A DNA stretch of 30,185 nucleotides from an uncultured Veillonella sp. (GTDB lineage: Bacteria; Bacillota; Negativicutes; Veillonellales; Veillonellaceae). Each line of letters starts with the position of its first letter. Position 1 is the stretch's first letter. The stretch is taken from the NCBI GenBank assembly GCA_900550455.1, contig URSE01000006.1, positions 1 to 30,185 of the forward strand, written 5' to 3'. Of the stretch, positions 16,406 through 23,358 are shown in pieces. The notes below the pieces were generated by a model. The model was not told the origin of the DNA. It ran no database searches and saw nothing but the letters and a program-made list of their open reading frames with translations. The position numbers and the translations under genes are program-made.

Positions 16406-17494
16406 ATGAAATCTATGAGCATGGCTAACTACTCCTATGGGGAGGATTGTTTTAAGGATATTCCACGGGTTATGAAGACCTATTCCGTATCGTCCGCTGT
16501 TTTGTTAGGCGGGGAACGGGCCCTAGGGTCTTGCGCTGATGAGTTGACACAGGCTCTAGAAGAGGCTGGCGTCAAGGTGACAGGTCGATTTGTATATGGT
16601 AAGAATTCTACCCAAAGTAATATCGACAAGTGGGCGGCCCATCCTGAGGTACAGGCTGCGGATGTCATCTTTGGTATCGGTGGTGGCCGAGCCTTGGATA
16701 CGGCTAAAATGGTATCTTTGGCCTTGGGTAAACCTTGCTTCACGGTGCCAACTATTTGCTCTAACTGTTCCTCTGGTACAGCCATCACTGTAGTTTATAA
16801 TGATGACGGATCTTTACTACGCTATGGCTACCCGGAAGCACCTCTTCATATCTTTATCAATACCAAGGTTATTGCTAATGCACCGGTTGAGTACTTTTGG
16901 GCAGGCATCGGGGATGGTATCTCCAAAGCTCCTGAAGTAGATCATGCCAAGGAAGCCTACTTGGCGGCGGGCCATAGTTTATCCCATACGGCTGCCTTGG
17001 GGATAGCTATTTCGGAATCCTCTAAGGATGCCTTCTATACTTATGGTAAGCAAGGTTTGGAAGATGTGAAAAATCACATTCCTTCCAAGGCGGTAGAGGA
17101 AATTGCCCTAGATATTGTGGTCACTACGGGTTATGCGTCTAATTTGACTAACCAAAAGGACTTTTACTTTAACTCCTGCCATGCGCATGCCTTCTACAAC
17201 GCTACCACTCGTTTGCCAAGGGAGGGAGTCTTCCTTCACGGTCAAGTGGTCTCCTTCGGCGTCTTGGTCCTTCATGCCTACTTTGATGAAATGGATGAAT
17301 TGAAACGGGTTATGGAATTTAACCATTCTATAGGCCTTCCCGTGACACTTGCTGAGATGAATTTGAAAGCTGATCAAGTGCCGCAATTGGTAACATGGGC
17401 TATGGATACTAATGAGTACCGCACGACCCCATTTGATCCTGACAAGTATGCGGCAGCTATATTGACCGTTGACCGTTTAGGCCGGGCCCTATAA
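16406..17494 (+). CDS. Iron/zinc-containing alcohol dehydrogenase, glycerol-dehydrogenase-like
   Basis: A 362-aa NAD(P)-dependent dehydrogenase of the dehydroquinate-synthase/iron-ADH fold, closest in pattern to glycerol dehydrogenase (GldA). The dinucleotide-binding GIGGGRALDTAK is at 90-101 and the TVPTICSNCSSGTA segment at 113-126. Candidate metal ligands are Asp170 (GIGDGISK), His259 or His261 (CHAHAFYNA) and His278 (FLHGQVV), the D/H/H set of GldA. The substrate cannot be decided; several GldA-like proteins act on other polyols or aldehydes. ATG 16406 follows GAGGAGG at 16392-16398; the frame is open upstream to 16373 but that lies within the hairpin. It is probably monocistronic, bounded by hairpins on both sides. 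Confidence 0.85.
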   Translation: MKSMSMANYSYGEDCFKDIPRVMKTYSVSSAVLLGGERALGSCADELTQALEEAGVKVTGRFVYGKNSTQSNIDKWAAHPEVQAADVIFGIGGGRALDTAKMVSLALGKPCFTVPTICSNCSSGTAITVVYNDDGSLLRYGYPEAPLHIFINTKVIANAPVEYFWAGIGDGISKAPEVDHAKEAYLAAGHSLSHTAALGIAISESSKDAFYTYGKQGLEDVKNHIPSKAVEEIALDIVVTTGYASNLTNQKDFYFNSCHAHAFYNATTRLPREGVFLHGQVVSFGVLVLHAYFDEMDELKRVMEFNHSIGLPVTLAEMNLKADQVPQLVTWAMDTNEYRTTPFDPDKYAAAILTVDRLGRAL

Positions 17495-17517
17495 GAAACT
17501 GTATAAGAAGTTATAAG

Positions 17518-17551
17518 CAAGGACGCCCCTGTCATTCAAGGGGCGTCCTTG
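17518..17551. repeat. Perfect 13-bp GC-rich inverted repeat, terminator-like
   Basis: CAAGGACGCCCCT (17518-17530) and its exact complement (17539-17551), 8-base loop. It lies after the alcohol dehydrogenase stop and touches the -10 element of the next gene, so it covers that promoter's -35 region. On the + strand there is no U-tract (GTGG follows). On the minus strand a T-rich stretch follows. It may be a weak terminator or a structured control element. Confidence 0.7.
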
Positions 17552-17560
17552 TGGTATAAT
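17552..17560 (+). promoter_or_regulatory. Extended -10 promoter of the exported ABM gene
   Basis: TGGTATAAT, a perfect TGnTATAAT element. The -35 position (17532-17537) falls in the loop of the inverted repeat and is not consensus. Predicted start near 17567, about 53 bases before the ATG. Confidence 0.65.
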
Positions 17561-17619
17561 GGGCAGGAGTATGAATCGTGAAAAGGGCTTGTAAGATTTA
17601 TATCAAGGGAGGATATACC

Positions 17620-18411
17620 ATGAAAGCAATGTACAAAATTACATCCTTAGCTGTGGCGGCTCTTATCGCTGTAGGCATTGGCACCGATGCCGTACAAGCA
17701 GCGGGGGGCAAGCACATGGTCATGCAGGTGAGCCAAGTCAATGTAGATCCAACTAAGGAAGCGGTATACAACTATTACGGTCAAAAGGTGGCTAAGAAGT
17801 CTGTGAAAAACCTAGACGGCACATTGGCTGTCTATAAATCTGTTAATGAAATGACTCCTACTGAGAACACGACTGTGGAAATCTTTCAAGATCCAGGGGC
17901 TATCAAGGCCTACAATAAGTCTAAGGACATGCGAGATTTCCAAAAGGCTATGACCATTGGTGTTACCACTGAGTCCACCCAAGGAGGGACTCCTTTCTAT
18001 GCTAAGGAAATTCAGGTGCCTCTCTATACCATGGGGATTGCTGACACTAAAATCCTATCCTTGGAAACCTATGTAGCAGGACAGGAACAAGTGGCTAAGG
18101 TTAAGGAAAGCCTCTTGCAGGCAGAATCCAAGGGGCTGTCTATTAATGGGCAAGCTACACAGGCTATTGCTAGCCAAGCTGGTCTTTATGCTACCTATAT
18201 GGCCACTATGAATGAAAGCCCTAACACCATTACAGTGGCCCGGGTCTTCGTCAATCAATCCGCCTATAATGCCTATGTCAATAGCCCTGCACGAGCTGCT
18301 TTACAGGAGCTTATTAAGCCTCTAATCGTCAGTCAAAGGGGTCAGGCTAGTCGTTTGCGAGTGTCCTATGATAAGGGTGGCTTGGACTACCAAGAGTCAC
18401 TTAAGAAATAG
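17620..18411 (+). CDS. Exported protein with two ABM-type (dimeric alpha/beta barrel) domains
   Basis: 263 aa with a clear Sec signal peptide (hydrophobic SLAVAALIAVGIG, cleavage after AVQA at about residue 27). The mature part reads as two antibiotic-biosynthesis-monooxygenase-like repeats. The first (about 32-125) has the family pattern of an N-terminal strand, LDGTLAVYKSV, then TTVEIFQDPGAIKAYNKSKDMRDFQKAM. The second (about 145-240) has TYVAGQEQVAKV, GLYATYMATMNE and ARVFVNQSAYNAYVNSPARAALQEL. Most such domains are cytoplasmic quinol or haem oxygenases; an exported tandem copy in a diderm should act in the periplasm. Activity is unknown. ATG 17620 follows GGGAGGA; the in-frame GTG at 17578 lacks a ribosome site. 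It has its own extended -10 promoter and may include the HAD gene downstream. Confidence 0.65.
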   Translation: MKAMYKITSLAVAALIAVGIGTDAVQAAGGKHMVMQVSQVNVDPTKEAVYNYYGQKVAKKSVKNLDGTLAVYKSVNEMTPTENTTVEIFQDPGAIKAYNKSKDMRDFQKAMTIGVTTESTQGGTPFYAKEIQVPLYTMGIADTKILSLETYVAGQEQVAKVKESLLQAESKGLSINGQATQAIASQAGLYATYMATMNESPNTITVARVFVNQSAYNAYVNSPARAALQELIKPLIVSQRGQASRLRVSYDKGGLDYQESLKK

Positions 18412-18432
18412 GGATATATCCTCTGGAGCTTT

Positions 18433-19284
18433 ATGAAACTATCTATAAGAAGACCAATACAGTTTGTAGCTACTGATGTGGATGGTACCTTAGTGGGGCC
18501 TGATAAAACTGTCAGTCCCGCTGCTAAAGAAGCTATTAATAGAGCCATCGATAGGGGGCTTAAGGTAGCTATTGCTTCTGGCCGGGCCTATGATGAGATG
18601 TTTGAAATCTTTGAGAAACTCCCTCGGGTTCGATATTTTATCTGTACCAATGGGGCGGTAGTGATGGACCGGAAAACCGGAGACTGCCTCTATCATGAGT
18701 GCTTTGATAAGGGTTTGGCATTAGAAATTCTCACCCGCCTCATGGCCTATGATGTGTATGTAGAGGCCTATATGGGCCACCAAGTATTTGGCCAAATGCA
18801 GCCAGAAGACCGCCTACCTTACTTCTTTAACAATCAGGTAAGAGGCCTTATTTTGGCCTCTCGGACTATGATCGGGGACCTTTATTCCCATGTGAAAGCC
18901 GCCCCTCAAGGGCCAGAGAAAATTCAGATTTTCTATGGAGACCCAGCCATGGAAACTCGGATTTTGGCTGATTTTAAAGACCATCCGGGCTTTGATGTCC
19001 TCCAGTCTAGTGAGGGAAACTTGGAGTTCGTCATGTTGCAAAATACCAAGGGAACAGCTGTTAAAGCCTTGGCTGATCGATGGGGACTTTCACCAGATCA
19101 GGTTATGACTATAGGTGACAGCCATAACGATATGTCCATGTTATCCTATGCAGGTGTTTCCGTCGCTATGGGCAATGCAGACCAGGTCGTTAAAGAGCTG
19201 GCTAAGTACCAAACTGATAGCAATGAAGAAGATGGATTTGCCAGGGCCTTAGAGGCTGCACTTGTGGCTAATGAAAGATGTTAA
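18433..19284 (+). CDS. Cof-type HAD-superfamily phosphatase
   Basis: 283-aa haloacid-dehalogenase-like hydrolase of the Cof/YidA group (class IIB cap). Motif I is DVDGT with nucleophile Asp15 and acid/base Asp17; motif II is in IASGRAYDE; the motif III lysine is in NTKGTAVKAL; motif IV is GDSHND at 228-233. Family members dephosphorylate sugar phosphates, flavin nucleotides or other small metabolites; the substrate is not predictable here. GGAG lies before ATG 18433. It begins 21 bases after the exported ABM gene and is likely on the same transcript. A short hairpin (CGGTC/GACCG with a T6 loop) at about 19293-19308 follows. Confidence 0.9.
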   Translation: MKLSIRRPIQFVATDVDGTLVGPDKTVSPAAKEAINRAIDRGLKVAIASGRAYDEMFEIFEKLPRVRYFICTNGAVVMDRKTGDCLYHECFDKGLALEILTRLMAYDVYVEAYMGHQVFGQMQPEDRLPYFFNNQVRGLILASRTMIGDLYSHVKAAPQGPEKIQIFYGDPAMETRILADFKDHPGFDVLQSSEGNLEFVMLQNTKGTAVKALADRWGLSPDQVMTIGDSHNDMSMLSYAGVSVAMGNADQVVKELAKYQTDSNEEDGFARALEAALVANERC

Positions 19285-19302
19285 TCATGAAGGCGGTCTT
19301 TT

Positions 19303-19329
19303 TTGACCGGCGGAATAGTATGCTATAAT
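19303..19329 (+). promoter_or_regulatory. guaA promoter
   Basis: TTGACC at 19303-19308, TATAAT at 19324-19329 with a TGC extension; spacing is short (15 bp), which the extended -10 may compensate. Predicted start near 19336 with a leader of about 59 bases containing a small ACTCT/AGAGT hairpin. No purine riboswitch core is visible. Confidence 0.7.
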
Positions 19330-19394
19330 AAATAGTAAACTCTCTAGAGTAATCCTAAGAACCTATATTCCGATTCTGTGGAGGATATGCGCGA

Positions 19395-20930
19395 ATGGAA
19401 GCAAAAGAACTCGTTATCGTCGTCGACTTTGGTGGCCAATATAACCAATTGATCGCCCGTCGCGTCCGCGAAAACCATGTATACTGCGAAGTATACCCTT
19501 ACAACAAAGCCCTTGAGAAAATCAAAGAATTGAAGCCACAAGGGATTATTTTCACAGGCGGTCCAAACTCCGTATACGAAGAAGGGGCACCAACTATCGA
19601 CAAGGAAATTTTCGAATTGGGTATCCCTATCTTGGGCATGTGCTACGGCATGCAATTCATGGCCCAATCCTTGGGTGGTCAAGTTAAGTCTGCTGACCAA
19701 CGGGAGTTCGGTAAAACACCTATGGTTACTGACACCACATCCCCTCTCTACAAGGGCCTTAATAAGGAAGAAATCGTGTGGATGTCCCACGTGGATTATG
19801 TAGCGGAAGCCCCACAAGGCTTTAAGGTTATCGCGCATACTGATAATTGCCCAATTGCATCCATGCAAAACGAAGAGAAGAAACTGTATGCAATGCAATT
19901 CCACGCAGAAGTATTGCACACAGAACATGGCAAGGAAATGCTTCACAACTTCTTGTACGAAGTGTGTGGCTTCACCGGCACTTGGACCATGGCCAACTAC
20001 GCTAAGACAGCCATTCAAGAGATTCGCGATACCGTAGGGGATGGCAAGGTCCTCTTGGCCTTGTCAGGCGGCGTTGACTCCTCCGTAGCGGCAGCCTTGA
20101 TTTCCAAGGCCATTGGTTCTCAATTGACTTGTATTTTCGTCGACCATGGCCTCATGCGTAAAAATGAAGGTGACGAAGTAGAAGCGGCCTTTAAGGATTC
20201 CGGCATGCACTTTATCCGCGTGGATGCAGAAGAACGCTTCCTCACTAAATTAGCTGGCTTGGAAGAACCAGAAGCTAAACGTAAAACCATCGGTGAAGAA
20301 TTTATTCGCGTTTTCGAAGATGAAGGTCGTAAGATTGGGTCCGTTGACTTCTTAGCACAAGGGACCATCTACCCTGATGTTATTGAATCGGGTGCAGGTG
20401 ATGCGGCGGTTATTAAGTCCCATCACAACGTAGGTGGCTTACCTGCAGTAGTTGACTTTAAGGGCCTTATCGAACCACTTCGCAACCTCTTCAAGGACGA
20501 AGTTCGTGAATTAGGGGCAGAGCTCGGCTTGGCAGACTATCTCGTATGGCGTCAACCATTCCCAGGTCCTGGCCTAGCTATCCGCGTAATGGGTGATTTG
20601 ACCAAAGAAAAATTGGACATCTTACGTGATGCTGACTGGATCTTCCGAGAAGAAATTGCCAAGGCTGGCCTTGACCGGTCTATCAACCAATACTTTGCGG
20701 TTCTCACCAATACTCGTACAGTGGGTGTAATGGGCGACTTCCGCACCTATGATTACACCTTGGCTCTCCGCGGTGTAACGACTACAGATTTTATGACTGC
20801 TGATTGGGCTCGCATCCCTTACGAGGTTTTGGATACAATTTCCAGCCGTATCGTAAATGAAGTAAATCATATTAACCGTATTGTTTATGATATTACATCT
20901 AAGCCACCAGCAACCATTGAATGGGAATAA
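19395..20930 (+). CDS. guaA: GMP synthase (glutamine-hydrolysing)
   Basis: Converts XMP to GMP with ATP and glutamine, the last step of GMP synthesis. 511 aa, typical. The N-terminal class I amidotransferase has Cys83 (LGMCYGMQ) with His170 and Glu172 (QFHAEV, where QFHPEV is commoner). The ATP-pyrophosphatase domain has SGGVDS at 224-229. The C-terminal dimerisation domain includes RQPFPGPGLAIRV and ends in the family signature KPPATIEWE. GGAGG at 19380-19384 precedes ATG 19395. It is monocistronic, with its own promoter and a strong terminator at 20959-21003. Codon use is biased toward CCA, GTA and ATC/ATT, as in ileS, which suggests high expression. Confidence 0.98.
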   Translation: MEAKELVIVVDFGGQYNQLIARRVRENHVYCEVYPYNKALEKIKELKPQGIIFTGGPNSVYEEGAPTIDKEIFELGIPILGMCYGMQFMAQSLGGQVKSADQREFGKTPMVTDTTSPLYKGLNKEEIVWMSHVDYVAEAPQGFKVIAHTDNCPIASMQNEEKKLYAMQFHAEVLHTEHGKEMLHNFLYEVCGFTGTWTMANYAKTAIQEIRDTVGDGKVLLALSGGVDSSVAAALISKAIGSQLTCIFVDHGLMRKNEGDEVEAAFKDSGMHFIRVDAEERFLTKLAGLEEPEAKRKTIGEEFIRVFEDEGRKIGSVDFLAQGTIYPDVIESGAGDAAVIKSHHNVGGLPAVVDFKGLIEPLRNLFKDEVRELGAELGLADYLVWRQPFPGPGLAIRVMGDLTKEKLDILRDADWIFREEIAKAGLDRSINQYFAVLTNTRTVGVMGDFRTYDYTLALRGVTTTDFMTADWARIPYEVLDTISSRIVNEVNHINRIVYDITSKPPATIEWE

Positions 20931-20958
20931 GCACTAGGATTTTTCCTCCACTTATATA

Positions 20959-21003
20959 GAGCAGCCTCTGCTTGCCGTCTATCGGCCAGGGGCTGCTCTT
21001 TTT
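20959..21003 (+). terminator. Intrinsic terminator of guaA
   Basis: GAGCAGCCTCTG at 20959-20970 pairs with CAGGGGCTGCTC at 20987-20998 (one T-G). An inner GCCG/CGGC stem closes a 5-base loop. TTTTT follows. Confidence 0.93.
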
Positions 21004-21029
21004 AGCAGGTGGGTCACGATTATTTCTAT

Positions 21030-21057
21030 TTGTTTCTGTCAGCCTTTGTAGTAAAAT
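21030..21057 (+). promoter_or_regulatory. Possible promoter of the SIMPL gene
   Basis: TTGTTT at 21030-21035 and TAAAAT at 21052-21057 with 16-bp spacing. It lies after the guaA terminator and about 90 bases before the SIMPL start. The match is moderate. Confidence 0.45.
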
Positions 21058-21145
21058 AATTGTGAAAGTTCTATTAAGATATATGAGATCTGGTTTTATC
21101 CTTTGTAGGGCCCGATTAGCTTATATATCATAAAGGAGTAAGACT

Positions 21146-21862
21146 ATGAAAAAATCCATTATTGCTTGCTTAGCAGTAGCTACATGCAGCTTGGGATTGG
21201 GTGCACAAGCACCAGCTTTGGCTGCTGATTATGGGCGCATTACCGTGGAGGGTCATGCGGAGACTACCTATGTAGCCAATCAATCTATGGTAGTTGCCAC
21301 AGTAGAAACCAAGGGGACTAGTATACAAGCGGCTAAGGCTAGTAATGACAGCCAATTTATGACTTTCCGGCAGTCTTTACGAGACCTGGCTATCCCTGAC
21401 AAAGACCTTCGCACTAGCGATTACCAAAGCTATGATGAAGACTATTATCCAACTAAGGATAGTGATGTGAAGGCAACCCGCTATGTAGTGTCTAACACCC
21501 TCAAGGTGACTCTCAATGATACCAGTAAGATAGCCGCTGTTTTGGATGCTGCAGCTAAGGCTGGTATTACGGATGTACGCTTGACCAAGTTGGACCTCAA
21601 CCCAGCAGATAAGGAAGCCCAAAAGAATGACCTCATGGTCAAGGCAGCCAAGGATGCCCGTAAAAAAGCGGATGCCCTAGCAGCTGCTTTGGGGACTCGC
21701 GTTGTAGGCGTAGCCTCTTTAGATGTGGATGGTGATGGCTATCGCCCTTATTACGGGACCCGTCTCATGATGGCTAAGGAAGCTAACAGTGTAGCGCCTG
21801 TTATTGAAAACGGTGAAGATACGGCTACTATGAATGTGAGTGTCGTCTTCAAGGTTAAGTAG
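21146..21862 (+). CDS. Exported SIMPL-domain (DUF541) protein
   Basis: 238 aa with a Sec signal peptide (KKSIIACLAVATCSLGLG, cleavage after ALA at about 26). The mature part is a single SIMPL domain: GRITVEGHAETTYVANQ at the start, SNTLKVTLNDTSKIAAVLDAAAKAGI in the middle, KAAKDARKKADALAAALG, and a C-terminal strand ATMNVSVVFKVK. SIMPL proteins such as E. coli YggE and Brucella BP26 are periplasmic or outer-membrane oligomers linked to oxidative stress in some species; the biochemical role is not established. A periplasmic location fits a diderm. AAAGGAG lies before ATG 21146. It appears monocistronic, though I see no strong terminator after it. Confidence 0.92.
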   Translation: MKKSIIACLAVATCSLGLGAQAPALAADYGRITVEGHAETTYVANQSMVVATVETKGTSIQAAKASNDSQFMTFRQSLRDLAIPDKDLRTSDYQSYDEDYYPTKDSDVKATRYVVSNTLKVTLNDTSKIAAVLDAAAKAGITDVRLTKLDLNPADKEAQKNDLMVKAAKDARKKADALAAALGTRVVGVASLDVDGDGYRPYYGTRLMMAKEANSVAPVIENGEDTATMNVSVVFKVK

Positions 21863-21920
21863 GCTTTCAATCGAAGTTAGCTGGGACTTTTTAGGGAGGC
21901 TTTCCGTTAGACTCTTAGGG

Positions 21921-21960
21921 CGATACCTATCTGTTTACCGGCTATACTTATCTGTTTACC
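21921..21960. repeat. Tandem direct repeat, operator-like, before the arsC/spx-like gene
   Basis: Two copies of ATACYTATCTGTTTACC (21923-21939 and 21944-21960) match at 16 of 17 positions with a 21-base period, two helical turns. A TATACT sequence that could serve as -10 overlaps the second copy. They end 28 bases before the ATG of the ArsC/Spx-like gene. Confidence 0.65.
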
Positions 21961-21988
21961 TATGATTTATTAAATATAAGGAGATCCT

Positions 21989-22342
21989 ATGTTATTTGTA
22001 GAATATCCTAAGTGTACGACCTGTAAGAAGGCCAAGAAATTCCTTGACGATCACGGTATTTCCTATACGGACCGAGATATTAAGAGTGAAAATCCCACAG
22101 CCGAGGAAATTGCAGCTTGGTACCCTCAATCGGGTAAGAAGCTAGAACGCTTCTTCAACACCTCAGGGTTGGTGTACCGGAATAATAATTATAAAGACCT
22201 ATTGCCAACCCTGTCCGATGATGAAAAATTGGCTCTCTTGGCGACAGACGGTATGTTGGTAAAGCGGCCTATCCTGGTGACCGATACAGTGGTCCTGGTA
22301 GGCTTTAAAGAGGATGAATGGAGAGCGGCTTTAGGCTTGTAA
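21989..22342 (+). CDS. ArsC/Spx-family thioredoxin-fold protein
   Basis: 117 aa, the full length of the ArsC/Spx/YffB family. A CxxC motif lies at residues 9-12 (YPKCTTCKKAKKFL). The GMLVKRPILV segment near residue 90 carries the conserved arginine and cis-proline (RP) of the family. In arsenate reductases the first Cys is catalytic; in Spx and MgsR the CxxC is a redox switch and the protein binds RNA polymerase. The sequence does not settle which applies; no ars genes adjoin it. AAGGAGATC precedes the ATG. Paired direct repeats directly upstream suggest specific regulation. Confidence 0.85.
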   Translation: MLFVEYPKCTTCKKAKKFLDDHGISYTDRDIKSENPTAEEIAAWYPQSGKKLERFFNTSGLVYRNNNYKDLLPTLSDDEKLALLATDGMLVKRPILVTDTVVLVGFKEDEWRAALGL

Positions 22343-22376
22343 GTCTAAGGTTAGAGGCTGCTACTAAGGGTGGCTG

Positions 22377-22385
22377 TGGTATAAT
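22377..22385 (+). promoter_or_regulatory. Extended -10 promoter of the MarR gene
   Basis: TGGTATAAT, matching TGnTATAAT exactly, with no recognisable -35. Predicted start near 22392, giving a very short leader of about 17 bases before the MarR ATG. Confidence 0.6.
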
Positions 22386-22408
22386 AAACAGGCTTGGGAG
22401 CATGTGTG

Positions 22409-22894
22409 ATGAAAGAAGTACTAGGGCAGTCATCCCTTTTAGGGGATGAAGACCAGCTACAATTGGATAAGCACTTGAGTTTCTCTCTCTATGTGACAGC
22501 CAAGCGCATGATTGCTGCCTATCGACCCTTCTTGGACAAGCTGGACTTAACCTATACTCAGTATTTGGTCATGACGGTCCTGTGGGACCATTCAGAAGGA
22601 TTGTCGGTCAGTCAATTGGGTCAGCTCTTACACCTGGATTCAGGGACCTTAACCCCTCTCTTAAAGAAGCTGGAGTACAAGTATTTCATCGAAAGAGAAA
22701 AAAATTATTTGGATGAACGCTTGGTTTTGATTCGCCCTACTGAAGAAGGTTGGGCCATCAAGGAAGAGGCTGCTGCCGCGCCGATGACCATCCTGGCCGG
22801 GATTGAGTCCTTTTCTCCCCAAGAACAGGCGGACCTTAAACGCCTGCTCCATAAGTTACATACGTGTTTAGAAACATTTGATAAGAAATCATAA
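22409..22894 (+). CDS. MarR-family regulator, OhrR-like but lacking the sensing cysteine
   Basis: 161-aa winged-helix regulator. The N-terminal pattern LQLDKHLSFSLYVTAKRM, AYRPFLDKLDLTYTQYLVM and LDSGTLTPLLKKLE is that of OhrR, the organic-peroxide sensor. In OhrR the reactive cysteine sits in a KxLCFALY context near residue 15-22; here that position is Ser24. The only cysteine is Cys153 near the C-terminus. The wing carries DERLVLIRPTEEG in place of the usual DER-R/K-V. I chose ATG 22409, with GGGAG 8 bases upstream; GTG 22406 and TTG 22394 are in frame. It probably represses its own short cluster, which continues with the exported protein and the CMD-fold gene. Its signal may not be peroxide. 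Confidence 0.85.
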   Translation: MKEVLGQSSLLGDEDQLQLDKHLSFSLYVTAKRMIAAYRPFLDKLDLTYTQYLVMTVLWDHSEGLSVSQLGQLLHLDSGTLTPLLKKLEYKYFIEREKNYLDERLVLIRPTEEGWAIKEEAAAAPMTILAGIESFSPQEQADLKRLLHKLHTCLETFDKKS

Positions 22895-22922
22895 GATCCA
22901 TTTGAGATCTCTAGGAGGATGT

Positions 22923-23321
22923 ATGAAAAAGTTAGTCTTGGCACTCGCTATTGCTAGTATGATGTCCCTTCCTGTGGTAGGTGCTACCAACTATTGGAAT
23001 GGAGATGCTAATTATCCTGAAATCACTAATACAGAAGCTTACTTACCTCATAATGCAGGACAAAGCTACTACTTTGACCAAGGATCCCTCTTTAAGGGCA
23101 TTGACAGCAGCCGCAACTTTGTCTTTGGCTTGAATGTAGTAACTATGTACAACAACCAATACGGTAGCCCTAGCCTCTATAAATACGTTGTCATTCCAGG
23201 GATGAATATCGTATGCCGTTATGATGCTGCTGATAAGCCTCATCAAATCGATGCGTCTAGCCCAGAATGGCCTATTTTCTTGCAAGCATGGAAATTGGCT
23301 TACGGTGTAGACTTCCATTAA
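22923..23321 (+). CDS. Small exported protein of unknown function
   Basis: 132 aa. The N-terminus is a typical Sec signal peptide (KKLVLALAIASMMSLPVV, likely cleavage after VGA at about residue 20). The mature protein of about 112 residues is rich in Tyr, Asn and Trp, has one cysteine (IVCRYD), and shows alternating polar and hydrophobic segments (YKYVVIPGMNIV) that suggest a beta fold. I recognise no family. GGAGG precedes ATG 22923. It starts 28 bases after the MarR gene and ends 37 bases before the CMD-fold gene, so all three are likely cotranscribed. Confidence 0.75.
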   Translation: MKKLVLALAIASMMSLPVVGATNYWNGDANYPEITNTEAYLPHNAGQSYYFDQGSLFKGIDSSRNFVFGLNVVTMYNNQYGSPSLYKYVVIPGMNIVCRYDAADKPHQIDASSPEWPIFLQAWKLAYGVDFH

Positions 23322-23358
23322 TATGTACCCACTTGTATGATACCTAGGGAGGAGAGCT

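Noticed and set aside
19335..19394. Possible purine riboswitch in the guaA leader
   Set aside because: The leader is only about 59 bases and lacks the conserved purine aptamer core.
19344..20018. A 224-codon frame on the minus strand overlapping guaA
   Set aside because: It is antisense to the conserved amidotransferase domain of guaA and shows no protein family features.
21863..21988. A terminator after the SIMPL gene
   Set aside because: Only short unpaired T runs and two copies of AGGCTTTC are seen; no stem of useful length.
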